A stretch of DNA of 64,000 nucleotides. Origin: Rhodoblastus sp963703385. Its GTDB lineage: Bacteria > Pseudomonadota > Alphaproteobacteria > Rhizobiales > Beijerinckiaceae. Below the pieces are notes generated by a model that ran no database searches, was not told the DNA's origin, and saw only the letters and a list, made by a program, of their open reading frames with translations. Location of the stretch: assembly GCA_963703385.1 (NCBI GenBank), contig OY969816.1:3410001-3474000 (forward strand). The letters run 5' to 3'. Every line of letters starts with the position of its first letter. Within the stretch, counting starts at the first letter, position 1. Below, piece by piece: positions 38,955 through 47,644 of the stretch. The position numbers and the translations under genes are program-made.

Positions 38955-39647
38955 TTGGAGAACCCTTTGCCGCCAGTCGAAGCCCGCCCGCCGAAAACGC
39001 AAATCTTGCAAGGAATTTCCGCCAAAGGACTGCGCGTCGATCGCGGCGGCCGGCCGATTGTTCGCGGCGTCGATTTCGACCTGTGCGCGGGCGAAGCCCT
39101 GCTCGTCCTCGGGCGCAACGGCGCCGGCAAATCGACTCTTCTGCGCGCGCTCGCCGGTTTTCTGCCCCTGCGCGAAGGCGAGATCAGGCTGAATGGCGGC
39201 GCGGACGAGGCGCCGCTCGCCGAACAGGCGCATTATGTCGGCCATGCCGACGGTTTGAAAGCGGCGCTCACCGCGTTGGAAAATCTCGAATTCTGGGCGC
39301 GCATGCTGAAAAGCGCGCCGGGTTCGGCGCTTTCTCCCGAAGGCGCATTGGAGAAGGTGGGCCTGGCGCGGGTGGGCGATTTCCCCGTCGCTTATCTCTC
39401 CGCCGGCCAGAAGCGCCGTGTGGCGCTGGCGCGACTCTTCGTCGCGCCCCGCCCGATCTGGCTGCTCGACGAGCCGGCGACCGCCCTCGATGTCGGGTCG
39501 CAGCGGACATTCGCCGAAGCCATGGCGGCGCATCGCGCCGGCGGCGGTTTGATTGTCGCCGCGACCCACGCGCCGCTCGGTCTGATCGACGCCAAGGAAT
39601 TGCGCCTCGACGCGGCCAAGCCCCGCGACGCCGGAGGCGCCGCGTGA
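38955..39647 (+). CDS. ccmA: Heme ABC exporter ATPase CcmA
   Basis: A 230-residue ABC ATPase, part of CcmABCD which releases holo-CcmE during cytochrome c maturation (system I). Walker A is VLGRNGAGKSTLLRALAG, the signature is YLSAGQKRRVALARLFV and Walker B is PIWLLDEPATALDVG. Start TTG 38955 is the earliest reasonable codon; the conserved part begins near ISAKGLRVDRGG (residue 21). The stop overlaps ccmB (GTGA), so the genes are translationally coupled. Confidence 0.94.
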   Translation: MENPLPPVEARPPKTQILQGISAKGLRVDRGGRPIVRGVDFDLCAGEALLVLGRNGAGKSTLLRALAGFLPLREGEIRLNGGADEAPLAEQAHYVGHADGLKAALTALENLEFWARMLKSAPGSALSPEGALEKVGLARVGDFPVAYLSAGQKRRVALARLFVAPRPIWLLDEPATALDVGSQRTFAEAMAAHRAGGGLIVAATHAPLGLIDAKELRLDAAKPRDAGGAA

Positions 39648-40315
39648 CCTCGCCTCTTTTGGCCCTGTTCGGGCGGGAATTGCGCATCGCCCGCAGCGTC
39701 GGCGGCGGCGGCGCTATGGGCGTGGTCTTTTTCCTCATCCTCGTCAGCCTCACGCCTTTCGCCATCGGGCCGGACCTCAATCTCTTGTCGCGGATCGGAC
39801 CGGCGATCCTGTGGATCGCGGCGTTGCTTTCAACCCTGCTCGGGCTCGATCGTCTGTTCCAGACCGACGCCGACGACGGCTCGCTGGACCTGTTCATCAT
39901 GTCCTCGACGCCGCTGGAGCTGGTGGTGCTGACCAAATGCGCCGCCCACTGGGCGCTGACCGCTTTGCCGCTGATCGCCGCCGCGCCGCTGCTGGGGCTG
40001 ACGCTCGGCATGGAGCCGGCGGCGCTGGCCGGGATCGCCGCCTCGCTGCTTGCCGGAACCCCCGCGTTGACCCTGCTCGGCGCGATCGGCGCCGGCCTGA
40101 CGGCGGGCCTGCGGCGCGGCGGCCTGCTGATGGCGGTGCTGATCCTGCCTTTAACCACGCCGGTGCTCATTTTCGGCGTCGCCAGCGCTTCGGCGGCCAG
40201 CGGCGGGACGGTGCCGTTCCACACGCCCTTCCTGATCCTTTGCGGCCTGTCGCTGATGGCGGTCGCCGGCGCTCCTTTCGCCGCCGCCGCCGCCTTGCGT
40301 GCGCGCGAGGCGTAA
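39644..40315 (+). CDS. ccmB: Heme exporter membrane protein CcmB
   Basis: A 223-residue membrane protein with six predicted helices. The N-terminus LLALFGRELRIARSVGGGG and LGLDRLFQTDADDGSLDLFIMSSTPLELVVLTK are typical of CcmB, the permease partner of CcmA. GTG 39644 overlaps the ccmA stop. The C-terminal helix ends in ALRAREA. Second gene of the ccmABCDG operon. Confidence 0.95.
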   Translation: MTSPLLALFGRELRIARSVGGGGAMGVVFFLILVSLTPFAIGPDLNLLSRIGPAILWIAALLSTLLGLDRLFQTDADDGSLDLFIMSSTPLELVVLTKCAAHWALTALPLIAAAPLLGLTLGMEPAALAGIAASLLAGTPALTLLGAIGAGLTAGLRRGGLLMAVLILPLTTPVLIFGVASASAASGGTVPFHTPFLILCGLSLMAVAGAPFAAAAALRAREA

Positions 40316-40414
40316 TTTCGCCGTCTTTTGGTCGCTCCTGCCGGGGATGGAATTGCAATTCCAAGCGCCCCGGCCTAATCAGGCGGCGCAAGCCCGGAGG
40401 GACGGGTCAGGTTC

Positions 40415-41167
40415 ATGCTCAAATACGCCAATCCGACGAATTTTCTCGCCCTCGCGGCGCGGCTCATCCCGTGGCTCGCCGGGGCGGCCGCGCTCACGCT
40501 CGCGGTCGGCCTCTATCTGACCTTTTTCGTGGCGCCCGACGATTATCAGCAGGGCTCTTCGGTCAAGATCATGTATCTGCACGTGCCCGCGGCCTGGCTC
40601 GGCATGATGTGCTATATGGTCATGACCTCCGCCGCGCTCGGCACTCTGGTCTGGCGCCATCCGCTCGCCGACGCCGCGCAAAAGGCCGCCGCCCCGCTCG
40701 GCGCCGCTTTCACCCTGGTCTGTCTGGTCACCGGCTCGCTGTGGGGCAAGCCGATGTGGGGGACCTGGTGGGTGTGGGACGCGCGGCTGACCTCGGTGCT
40801 GGTGCTGTTCCTGATCTATCTCGGCCTGATCGGCCTGTGGCAGACCATCGAGGAGCCGGCCCAGGCCGCACGCGCCGCCGCGATTCTCACGCTGGTCGGC
40901 GTCGTCAATATCCCGATCATCAAATTCTCGGTCGATTGGTGGAACACGCTGCACCAGTCGGCCTCGGTCTTCCGTCTCGGCGGGCCGACCATCGCGCCGT
41001 CCATGCTGTGGCCGCTGCTCATCATGGCGTTGGGCTTCACATTGCTGTTCTTCACCCTGCATCTGATGGCGATCCGCAACGAAATCCTGAGCCGCCGCCT
41101 GCGCCGCCTGAGCATCACCGCCGCCGCGGCGGAAGACCCCGAAGTCGTCGGGGAGGCGGCGCTGTGA
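40415..41167 (+). CDS. ccmC: Heme exporter protein CcmC
   Basis: A 250-residue six-helix membrane protein that loads heme on CcmE. The periplasmic tryptophan-rich heme site is GTWWVWDARLTSVL, and conserved His residues lie in IMYLHVPAAW and WWNTLHQSASV. A 99-base gap follows ccmB, the only real gap in this operon; GGAGGGACGGG upstream is a good ribosome site. The stop overlaps ccmD. Confidence 0.96.
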   Translation: MLKYANPTNFLALAARLIPWLAGAAALTLAVGLYLTFFVAPDDYQQGSSVKIMYLHVPAAWLGMMCYMVMTSAALGTLVWRHPLADAAQKAAAPLGAAFTLVCLVTGSLWGKPMWGTWWVWDARLTSVLVLFLIYLGLIGLWQTIEEPAQAARAAAILTLVGVVNIPIIKFSVDWWNTLHQSASVFRLGGPTIAPSMLWPLLIMALGFTLLFFTLHLMAIRNEILSRRLRRLSITAAAAEDPEVVGEAAL

Positions 41168-41307
41168 AGGATTACACCTTCTATATCGCCTCGGCCTATG
41201 GTTTCGCCGCGCTGGTGGTCTGCGCGGTGGTCGTGAAGATCGCTTTGGATTACCGCGCGTTGCGGCGCAAGCTCACGCGCTTCGACAACAGGGAGCAGGA
41301 TCGATGA
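41164..41307 (+). CDS. ccmD: Heme exporter protein CcmD (small)
   Basis: A 47-residue protein with one membrane helix: VKDYTFYIASAYGFAALVVC, then a basic segment (DYRALRRKLTRFD). It matches CcmD, which stabilises the CcmABC-CcmE complex. The GTG at 41164 overlaps the ccmC stop and the end overlaps the ccmG ATG (ATGA), so position and topology support each other. Confidence 0.88.
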   Translation: MKDYTFYIASAYGFAALVVCAVVVKIALDYRALRRKLTRFDNREQDR

Positions 41308-41927
41308 ATGCGGCGAACGAGACGCCCGCCGCCAAGAGCGGGTCCACGAGCGGACCCAGCAGCGGACCCAGCAGCGGATGGGTTCGGGCGCTGCCCCTGC
41401 TGATCTTCGTCGGCATTTCCGCCTTCTTCGGCTGGCGGCTCTATCTCGGCGGCGATCCTTCGCTGGTGCCCTCGGCTTTGATCGGCAAGGACGCGCCGGC
41501 CATCAATCTTCCGGCGGTTCCCGGAACCGCCAAGCCGGGCCTGACCGACGCCGACCTGCGCAAGGGCGGCGTGACAATCGTCAATTTATTCGCCTCCTGG
41601 TGCTCGCCCTGTCGGCTCGAACATCCGGTCTTGCGCGAACTGGCGGAAAACCAGGCGCTCAAGGCGATGGGCGTCCGGCTGGTCGGCGTCAATTACAAGG
41701 ACGATCCGTCCAATGCCGCCAAATTCCTTGCCGAAGAGGGCGATCCCTATGCGGCGATCGGCATGGATTCGAGCGGTCGCGCCGGCATCGACTGGGGCCT
41801 AACCGGCGTTCCCGAAACCTTCATCGTGCGGGGCGACGGCAAGATCGCCTATAAATTCATCGGCCCGCTCACCGAGGACACACTGAACTCCACCCTCCTG
41901 CCGCAAATATCCAGAGCCTTGCGCTGA
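41304..41927 (+). CDS. ccmG: Thiol:disulfide interchange protein CcmG (DsbE)
   Basis: A 207-residue membrane-anchored thioredoxin-like protein that keeps apocytochrome c cysteines reduced. After a Ser/Gly/Pro-rich cytoplasmic start with a short tandem (GPSSGPSSG) comes one helix (about 27-47, ALPLLIFVGISAFFGW), then the periplasmic domain with active site LFASWCSPCRLEHPVL and the cis-Pro loop GVPETFIVRGDGKIAYKFIGPL. Last gene of the ccm operon; aroA follows 29 bases later on the same strand. Confidence 0.95.
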   Translation: MNAANETPAAKSGSTSGPSSGPSSGWVRALPLLIFVGISAFFGWRLYLGGDPSLVPSALIGKDAPAINLPAVPGTAKPGLTDADLRKGGVTIVNLFASWCSPCRLEHPVLRELAENQALKAMGVRLVGVNYKDDPSNAAKFLAEEGDPYAAIGMDSSGRAGIDWGLTGVPETFIVRGDGKIAYKFIGPLTEDTLNSTLLPQISRALR

Positions 41928-41956
41928 TCCCTGCTCCCCTCGACAAAATTCAGCCG

Positions 41957-43300
41957 ATGTCCGATTTCGCCGCCGCCAAACCCCTGACTGCCCGCGCCTG
42001 CGGCCCATTGCGCGGCCGCGCCTGGCCGCCGGGCGACAAAAGCATCTCCCATCGCGCCTTTGTGCTCGGCCTGCTGAGCGTCGGCGAAACGCTGGTGTCC
42101 GGGCTGCTCGAAGGCGAGGACGTGCTCAACACCGGCCGCGCCTGCGCCCAGTTGGGCGCCAGGGTCGAGCGGCTCGGCGAGGGCAGGTGGCGCATCAACG
42201 GCATGGGCCTCGGTTCGCTGCTGGCGCCGCGAGAAAATCTCGATTTCGGCAATGCCGGCACCGGCTCGCGCCTGATGATGGGGGTCGTCGGGGGCCATGG
42301 GATCGTCGCCCGTTTCGACGGCGACGCCTCGCTGCGCAAGCGCCCGATGCGCCGCATTCTCGATCCGCTGGTGCTGATGGGCGCCGAGGTTCTGGAGCAG
42401 GCGGAGGGCGGTCGCTGCCCGATTCTGCTGAAAGGAACGCCCGAGCCGGCGCCGATCGAATATCGCACGCCGGTCGCCTCGGCGCAGATCAAGTCGGCGG
42501 TCCTGCTGGCCGGCCTCAACGCCCTGGGGCGGACCACAATCATCGAGAGCGAGGCGAGCCGCGACCATACCGAAAAGATGCTGACCCATTTCGGCGCGAC
42601 CCTCACCTCCGCGCCTTTCGGCGAACATGGCCGCAAGATCATGCTCGAAGGGCGCCCCGAACTCGTTCCGCGTCCGATCGTGGTTCCGGGCGATCCGTCC
42701 TCGGCGGCCTTCCTCATCGCGGCGGCCTTGCTGGTCAAGGGTTCGGACATTGTCGTCGAAGGGGTGATGATGAACCCTTTGCGCGCGGGCTTCCTCGCCA
42801 CTTTGCTCGAAATGGGCGCGCGGATCGACATTCTCGACCGGCGCGAGGAAGGCGGCGAGGAGGTCGCCGACCTGCGGGTCCGACACAGCGACCTGACGGG
42901 GGTAGACGTGCCCGCCGCGCGCGCCCCGGCCATGATCGACGAATATCTCATCCTCGCCGTGGTCGCGGCCTTCGCCAGGGGGATCACGCGGATGAACGGC
43001 CTGCAGGAGCTGCGGGTGAAAGAGTCCGACAGACTCGCGGCGACCGCAGCCGGCCTGAGCGTCAATGGCGTCAAGGCGACGATCGAGGGGGACGACCTCG
43101 TCGTCGAGGGAGGCGCCGGCGCCTGTCCCGGCGGCGGACTGGTCAAAACCCATCTCGACCATCGCCTCGCCATGAGTTTTCTGGTGATGGGCCTGGCTTC
43201 GGACAAGCCGGTGACGGTGGATGACGAAACCATGATCGCCACTTCCTTCCCGACCTTCCGGCCGCTCATGGCCGGGCTCGGCGCGGAATTTTCATCATGA
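41957..43300 (+). CDS. aroA: 3-phosphoshikimate 1-carboxyvinyltransferase (EPSP synthase)
   Basis: A 447-residue AroA of the shikimate pathway. Seen are PPGDKSISHRAFVLGLLSVGE, LDFGNAGTGSRLMMGVV, the LRKRPMRRILDPL segment and MNGLQELRVKESDRLAATAAG. The NAGTGSR form with KSISHR suits the class II (glyphosate-tolerant type) enzymes usual in alphaproteobacteria, judged from motif only. Four bases overlap with cmk (ATGA). In relatives aroA-cmk is followed by rpsA, which is not the case here. Confidence 0.97.
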   Translation: MSDFAAAKPLTARACGPLRGRAWPPGDKSISHRAFVLGLLSVGETLVSGLLEGEDVLNTGRACAQLGARVERLGEGRWRINGMGLGSLLAPRENLDFGNAGTGSRLMMGVVGGHGIVARFDGDASLRKRPMRRILDPLVLMGAEVLEQAEGGRCPILLKGTPEPAPIEYRTPVASAQIKSAVLLAGLNALGRTTIIESEASRDHTEKMLTHFGATLTSAPFGEHGRKIMLEGRPELVPRPIVVPGDPSSAAFLIAAALLVKGSDIVVEGVMMNPLRAGFLATLLEMGARIDILDRREEGGEEVADLRVRHSDLTGVDVPAARAPAMIDEYLILAVVAAFARGITRMNGLQELRVKESDRLAATAAGLSVNGVKATIEGDDLVVEGGAGACPGGGLVKTHLDHRLAMSFLVMGLASDKPVTVDDETMIATSFPTFRPLMAGLGAEFSS

Positions 43301-43920
43301 TCATCGCCATCGACGGGCCGGCGGCCTCGGGCAAGGGCACGATCGCCCGTCGCCTCGCCGCGCATTTCGGCCTGCCGCATCTCGACACCGGCCTGCTCTA
43401 TCGCGCGACCGCCCGCGGCCTGCTCGACGAAGGCTCGCGGCTCGACGATGTCGAAAAGGCGGTGAGCGCGGCGCGCGGCCTTGCTTTGCTCGATTTCGAC
43501 GAGGAGCGGCTGCGCGGCCGGGAAATGGGCGAGGCGGCCTCGGTGGTCGCCTCGCTCCCGCAAGTCCGCGCCGCGCTGATCGACATGCAGCGCGCCTTCG
43601 CCGCGCGCCCGCAAGGCGCGGTGCTCGACGGCCGCGACATCGGCACGGTGATCGCGCCGGAGGCCGAGGTGAAGATATTCGTCACCGCAAGCCCGGAAAC
43701 CCGCGCCCAGCGCCGGGCGCTGGAGTTGCGCGGGCGCGGCGAGAAGGTCGATTACGCGTCGATCCTGGAAGACATAAAGAAACGCGACGAGCGTGACAGC
43801 GAGCGAATCGACGCCCCGCTCAAGCCGGCGGAGGATGCGCAAATCCTCGACACCACCGACCTGAACATCGAGGCGGCCTTCGCCGCAGCTTTGGCGATGG
43901 TCGAGGCCGTGGCGGGTTGA
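43297..43920 (+). CDS. cmk: Cytidylate kinase
   Basis: A 207-residue CMP/dCMP kinase. The P-loop is IDGPAASGKGTIARRLAAHF; HLDTGLLYRATARGLL and VLDGRDIGTVIAPEAEVKIFV are family segments, and the lid region reads RDERDSERIDAPLKPAEDA. The ATG overlaps the aroA stop. The usual downstream gene rpsA (S1) is absent; a DUF4105 gene follows instead after about 105 bases. Confidence 0.96.
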   Translation: MIIAIDGPAASGKGTIARRLAAHFGLPHLDTGLLYRATARGLLDEGSRLDDVEKAVSAARGLALLDFDEERLRGREMGEAASVVASLPQVRAALIDMQRAFAARPQGAVLDGRDIGTVIAPEAEVKIFVTASPETRAQRRALELRGRGEKVDYASILEDIKKRDERDSERIDAPLKPAEDAQILDTTDLNIEAAFAAALAMVEAVAG

Positions 43921-44026
43921 ATCCTTGCGCCCCGCCGCAGGGGCGAGGCGTTCGGGAAAATTTTGCTCTTTGCGCCCGGCGCAGGATAAACTTTGCCGGA
44001 ATCGACAGCGCGGGGGGAGCGCTCCT

Positions 44027-45058
44027 TTGGGACAGGAGAGACGGGTCCTTGCGACGATCTTCTGGGGCCTCGTCGCTTTGTTCCTGATATTTCCGCTCGG
44101 CCTCTGGGCGTCGCTCGCGCTGTGGTTCCGCATTCCCGGCGCGGAATGGGCGCGCGCCATCGTCGCGGCCGCCTTCGGCCTCGTCAGCCTGTGGACCCTC
44201 GCCGTCCTGTTTTCCGCGCGCCGCCGGTCGGCGCTTGGCGTTTTCGCCTTGGCCTTTGGCGCCGTTCTGCTGTGGTGGGGGACGATCAAGCCGCCGGCGG
44301 AAGCGGATTGGGCGCCCGATGTCGCGCGCCAGGTCACGGGCGTCGTCGAGGGCGATATTTTGACGCTGAAAAATGTCCGCGACTTCGACTGGGCCAGCCG
44401 GACCGAATTCAAGCAACGCTGGATCTCGGAAACCTACGATCTCGCCAGATTGCGCGAGCTCGACCTCTTCCTGGCTTATTGGGCCGGGCCGGAAATGACC
44501 CATCTGATCATGAGCTTCGGCTTCGACGACGGCCGCTGGCTGGCCTGGTCCGTCGAGGTCCGCAGCCGGAAGGGCGGCGAATTCTCGGCAATCGCCGATC
44601 TGTTCCGTTCCAACCCGCTGGTGATCCTCGCCTCCGATGAACGCGACGTCGTGCGGCTGCGCTCGAACATTCGCGAGGAAGACGTGCAGCTCTACCGGCT
44701 GAGCACGCCGCCGGCGGTCGCCCGCGCGCTCCTGCTGCAATATGTCGAGGAAGCGAATGCGCTGGCGACACAGCCGAAATTCTATAATTCGATCACGACG
44801 AACTGTACGACCGCCGTGGTGAAGCTGATCCGCGCCGCTGGCGGACACATGCCCTTCGACTGGCGGCTGATCGTCAATGGCTTCCTGCCTGGCTATCTCT
44901 ACGATCGCCGCGCGGTCGACACGCGGATATCGCTCGCGGAGCTGCGGACGCGCTCGCGAATCAGCGAGCGCGCCCGGAAAGCCGGCGATCCGCCAGATTT
45001 TTCGGCCATCGTCCGCGAGGGCGTCCCGTCGCCCCTGCAGAGCGCGGATCGTCCGTGA
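44027..45058 (+). CDS. DUF4105 (Lnb N-terminal periplasmic domain) membrane protein
   Basis: A 343-residue protein with three N-terminal membrane helices (within residues 8-85; TIFWGLVALFLIFPLGLWASL, IVAAAFGLVSLWTLAVLF, ALGVFALAFGAVLLWWG) and a periplasmic DUF4105 domain (about 110-320) containing KNVRDFDWASRTEFKQRW, MSFGFDDGRWLAWSVEVR and the conserved Cys in ITTNCTTAVVKLIR. No function is known. The TTG at 44027 is chosen because GGGGGGAG lies 7 bases upstream and the first helix follows directly; the frame is open to 43925 with residues unlike the family. Confidence 0.87.
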   Translation: MGQERRVLATIFWGLVALFLIFPLGLWASLALWFRIPGAEWARAIVAAAFGLVSLWTLAVLFSARRRSALGVFALAFGAVLLWWGTIKPPAEADWAPDVARQVTGVVEGDILTLKNVRDFDWASRTEFKQRWISETYDLARLRELDLFLAYWAGPEMTHLIMSFGFDDGRWLAWSVEVRSRKGGEFSAIADLFRSNPLVILASDERDVVRLRSNIREEDVQLYRLSTPPAVARALLLQYVEEANALATQPKFYNSITTNCTTAVVKLIRAAGGHMPFDWRLIVNGFLPGYLYDRRAVDTRISLAELRTRSRISERARKAGDPPDFSAIVREGVPSPLQSADRP

Positions 45059-45559
45059 CGATGTCCAGGTTCGGCAGGCCCGGCACCGTCAGGCTCGTCG
45101 GCCCTTGCGCTGGATCGTCGCGTCGATGAACTGCAGCATGACCTCGGAAGCCATTTCCATCTCGCCGGGTCAAGCGCGGGCCTGGCGCTGGGCGTCGTCC
45201 TCGCAGGCCTTGGCCGCGGCGCGACCGGCGATCCTTCCGTTGCGCCGTTGCTTCGACGGGAGCCGATCCGACCTTGACCGATCGAGCGTGTCATCCTCGA
45301 TGGCGCGGCCATCAAGAACGGAGGATTGCTCCTCCGCAGGTCTCGCGCAATGGCTGACGGCGTCGAGCGCGCCATTGGCATGTCATCGGCGCCGGCGGCC
45401 AATCGACCAATCCCTGGGATAACGCCGCCCGAAGGGCTCGCGCCTTTTGACGAATATTGGTTGTCGGCGTAGATTCAGCTTCATTCAGACGGGCTTCGTC
45501 GCCCAGGCTCCTCGCGAAAGCCTCCAAATCTGCCGTTTGCGCCCGGCACAGGATCATTC
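45059..45559. other. 500-bp stretch without a convincing gene
   Basis: No open frame here resembles a known protein. On the minus strand one phase reads for about 70 codons with a protein-like composition (AIEDDTLDRSRSDRLPSKQ, KACEDDAQRQARA, then a TGA, then GEMEMASEVMLQFIDATIQ and another TGA), which looks like a decayed or frame-broken gene near 45090-45320. It cannot be identified by eye. Confidence 0.4.
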
Positions 45560-46246
45560 ATGTCGCAAATCCGTCGGATTTTGATCGTCGATGATGACCC
45601 TCTTCTGCGGGTTTCCCTTGCCGAGCAATTAGCCGTCCACGACGATTTCGTCGCCGTCGAGGCCGCGAACGCGGCTGAGGCCATCGAAGCCGTCCGCAAA
45701 GGGCCGATTGACCTCATCATCATGGACGTCGGCCTGCCCGACGCCGACGGGCGCGACGCCGTCAAACAGTTGCGCGCCGAGGGTTTCAACAAACCCGTCA
45801 TTATGTTGACCGCACACGATTTGGAACATGACATTGTTTCGGGCTTTGACTTGGGAGCCAATGACTACGTCAACAAGCCCTTTCGATTTGCAGTCTTGCT
45901 GGCCAGAATTCGCGCCCACCTGCGTCAATATGAATTGAGCGAGGACGCGACATTTCAAATCGGCGCCTATACGTTCAGTCCCAACGCCAAGATACTTCTG
46001 TCTGAAAGTGGCGTAAAACTCAGATTGACCGAAAAAGAAACGGCCATCCTGCAATATCTAAACCGCGCCAAGGGAGAAGTGGTCTCCCGCGACGATCTCT
46101 TGCGGGACGTGTGGGGTTATAACGCGAACGTTACGACGCACACTCTGGAAACCCACATCTATCGCCTGAGACAGAAGATTGAAAACGATCCCGCAAACGC
46201 CAAGTTGCTTTTGACCGACGCCGGGGGCTATCGTCTGGCGACATGA
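45560..46246 (+). CDS. OmpR/PhoB-family response regulator (orphan)
   Basis: A 228-residue regulator. The receiver domain (about 5-118) has the acidic pair Asp11/Asp12 (ILIVDDDPLL), phospho-acceptor Asp56 (IIMDVGLPD), Thr84 and Lys106 (NDYVNKPF). The winged-helix domain (about 130-228) has LTEKETAILQYLNRAKGEVV and THTLETHIYRLRQKIENDP. No histidine kinase gene is adjacent, so the cognate sensor is elsewhere. A cNMP-binding protein gene follows by 33 bases; this pair beside xthA recurs in Hyphomicrobiales. Targets are unknown. Confidence 0.93.
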   Translation: MSQIRRILIVDDDPLLRVSLAEQLAVHDDFVAVEAANAAEAIEAVRKGPIDLIIMDVGLPDADGRDAVKQLRAEGFNKPVIMLTAHDLEHDIVSGFDLGANDYVNKPFRFAVLLARIRAHLRQYELSEDATFQIGAYTFSPNAKILLSESGVKLRLTEKETAILQYLNRAKGEVVSRDDLLRDVWGYNANVTTHTLETHIYRLRQKIENDPANAKLLLTDAGGYRLAT

Positions 46247-46279
46247 AATTTATCTTTGCCTAGCGAATTCTGGACCACC

Positions 46280-46735
46280 ATGTCTCTTGGAAGCCTGATC
46301 GACGCGCTCAAGCGCTTGCCTCTTCTGGCGGATTTCGAGGTCGAAGCCTTGCGGCTGCTGGCCTTTGCCGCCCCGCAAGTCGAATTTCCACGAGGGGGAT
46401 TCCTTTTTCGGCGCGGAGACCGTCTGGACGCCGGCTATTACATTCTGTCGGGAACGGTCAGGCTTTCGGACGATGGCGCGGATGGAAAGGACAAGATGGT
46501 TGGACCCGGCGCGCTGATCGGGTCACGAGGTTTGCTGAGCGATTTGGAAGCAGGGTTCAACGCCATGGCGCAGGACAACGCCGTGGCGATCAAGTTGCCG
46601 CACGTCCTGTTTCATCGCGTCCTGGATGAATTTCCGGCAAGCGCGGCGGCGCTGAAGAAATCGTTGATTCGCGACATCGACGCGTTCGGCAAGGACATTG
46701 GGAAAAAGAGGGAAAAGCTGCTGGCGATCCGGTAG
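46280..46735 (+). CDS. Cyclic nucleotide-binding domain protein (no DNA-binding domain)
   Basis: A 151-residue protein consisting of one cNMP-binding (Crp-type) beta-roll: LIDALKRLPLLADFEVEALR, GFLFRRGDRLDAGYYILSGTVRLS and GPGALIGSRGLLSDLEAG, followed by a helix (SAAALKKSLIRDIDAFGKDIGKK). No helix-turn-helix follows, so it is not a Crp/Fnr-type activator by itself. The canonical Arg/Ser of cAMP-binding pockets are not obvious, so ligand is unknown. ATG 46280 is the simplest start; a TTG at 46256 would add 8 residues. Probably co-transcribed with the response regulator. Confidence 0.83.
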   Translation: MSLGSLIDALKRLPLLADFEVEALRLLAFAAPQVEFPRGGFLFRRGDRLDAGYYILSGTVRLSDDGADGKDKMVGPGALIGSRGLLSDLEAGFNAMAQDNAVAIKLPHVLFHRVLDEFPASAAALKKSLIRDIDAFGKDIGKKREKLLAIR

Positions 46736-46747
46736 GGGCGCCGCATC

Positions 46748-47548
46748 CTAAAATTTTAATGCGAGACTCACCGGCACGTGGTCGGAGGGGCGTTCCCAAC
46801 CGCGCGCTTCGCGAAGAATTTCGATTTTGTCGAGATATGGCTCCAGAGGGCGCGACGCCCAGATATGATCCAGCCGCCGGCCCTTGTCGGCGGCCGACCA
46901 GTTGGGAGAGCGATAGCTCCACCACGTATAAAGTTTCTGGTCGGTCGGCGTGAAACGCCGCAAGGTATCGATCCAGTTTCCACGCTCGATGATCGCTTTT
47001 AATTTATCCGTCTCGATCGGGGTATGACTGACGACTTGCAGCAAAGCCCGGTGGTTCCAGACGTCGTGTTCGAGATGGGCGATGTTCAGGTCTCCGACGA
47101 TCAGCGACATATTCTTTGAAAAGCTGTCCTCGGATATCCAGTCATCGAGTTCGTCGAGAAAAGAAAGTTTGTGCGCGAATTTGGGGTTTATTTGCGGGTC
47201 TGGCTCGTCCCCGCCGGCGGGAACGTAAAAATTATGAATGCGGATCGGCTTGTCCCCGACCGGAACCGTCGCCGAAATGTGTCTGGCGTCGCCGATATTG
47301 CAAAAATTTCTCCGTTCCACGTCGCCAAGCGGCAAACGCGAGACGATCGCGACCCCGTGGTATCCCTTTTGCCCGTTGATCGCGAGATGTTCATAGCCAA
47401 GCTTGCGAAAATCGGAGCCTGGAAATTCGCTGTCCCGGCATTTGGTCTCCTGGAGGCAGAGAACGTCCGGTTGATGCGCCTGAAGAAACGCGGCGACCTG
47501 GGGAAAGCGCAAGCGAACAGAATTGATGTTCCAGGTGGTGATCTTCAA
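46748..47548 (-). CDS. xthA: Exodeoxyribonuclease III
   Basis: A 266-residue XthA, AP endonuclease/3'-5' exonuclease of base excision repair. Active-site segments are ITTWNINSVRLR, LCLQETKCRDSEFP, HGVAIVSRLPLGDVE, VGDLNIAHLEHDVWN and RRLDHIWASRPLEP with the final SDHVPVSLALKF. The start is a TTG; TTG 47548 (KITTWNIN) matches the family, while TTG 47554 two codons earlier is equally open, and neither has a strong ribosome site. It is convergent with the cNMP-binding gene. Confidence 0.96.
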   Translation of the reverse strand: MKITTWNINSVRLRFPQVAAFLQAHQPDVLCLQETKCRDSEFPGSDFRKLGYEHLAINGQKGYHGVAIVSRLPLGDVERRNFCNIGDARHISATVPVGDKPIRIHNFYVPAGGDEPDPQINPKFAHKLSFLDELDDWISEDSFSKNMSLIVGDLNIAHLEHDVWNHRALLQVVSHTPIETDKLKAIIERGNWIDTLRRFTPTDQKLYTWWSYRSPNWSAADKGRRLDHIWASRPLEPYLDKIEILREARGWERPSDHVPVSLALKF

Positions 47549-47644
47549 TTGCAAAGGGGTGGCCGGGGTTGGAAAGACGGAGCGTCAGGGCGTTGCTAAA
47601 CCGATCCCGCCGAGCGAATCAAGCTGCTTGAGGCGAAAGGCAGG

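Noticed and set aside
41950..44412. An 820-codon minus-strand open frame
   Set aside because: It runs antisense through aroA, cmk and DUF4105, three well supported genes, and its translation is low-complexity Arg/Ser/Pro-rich.
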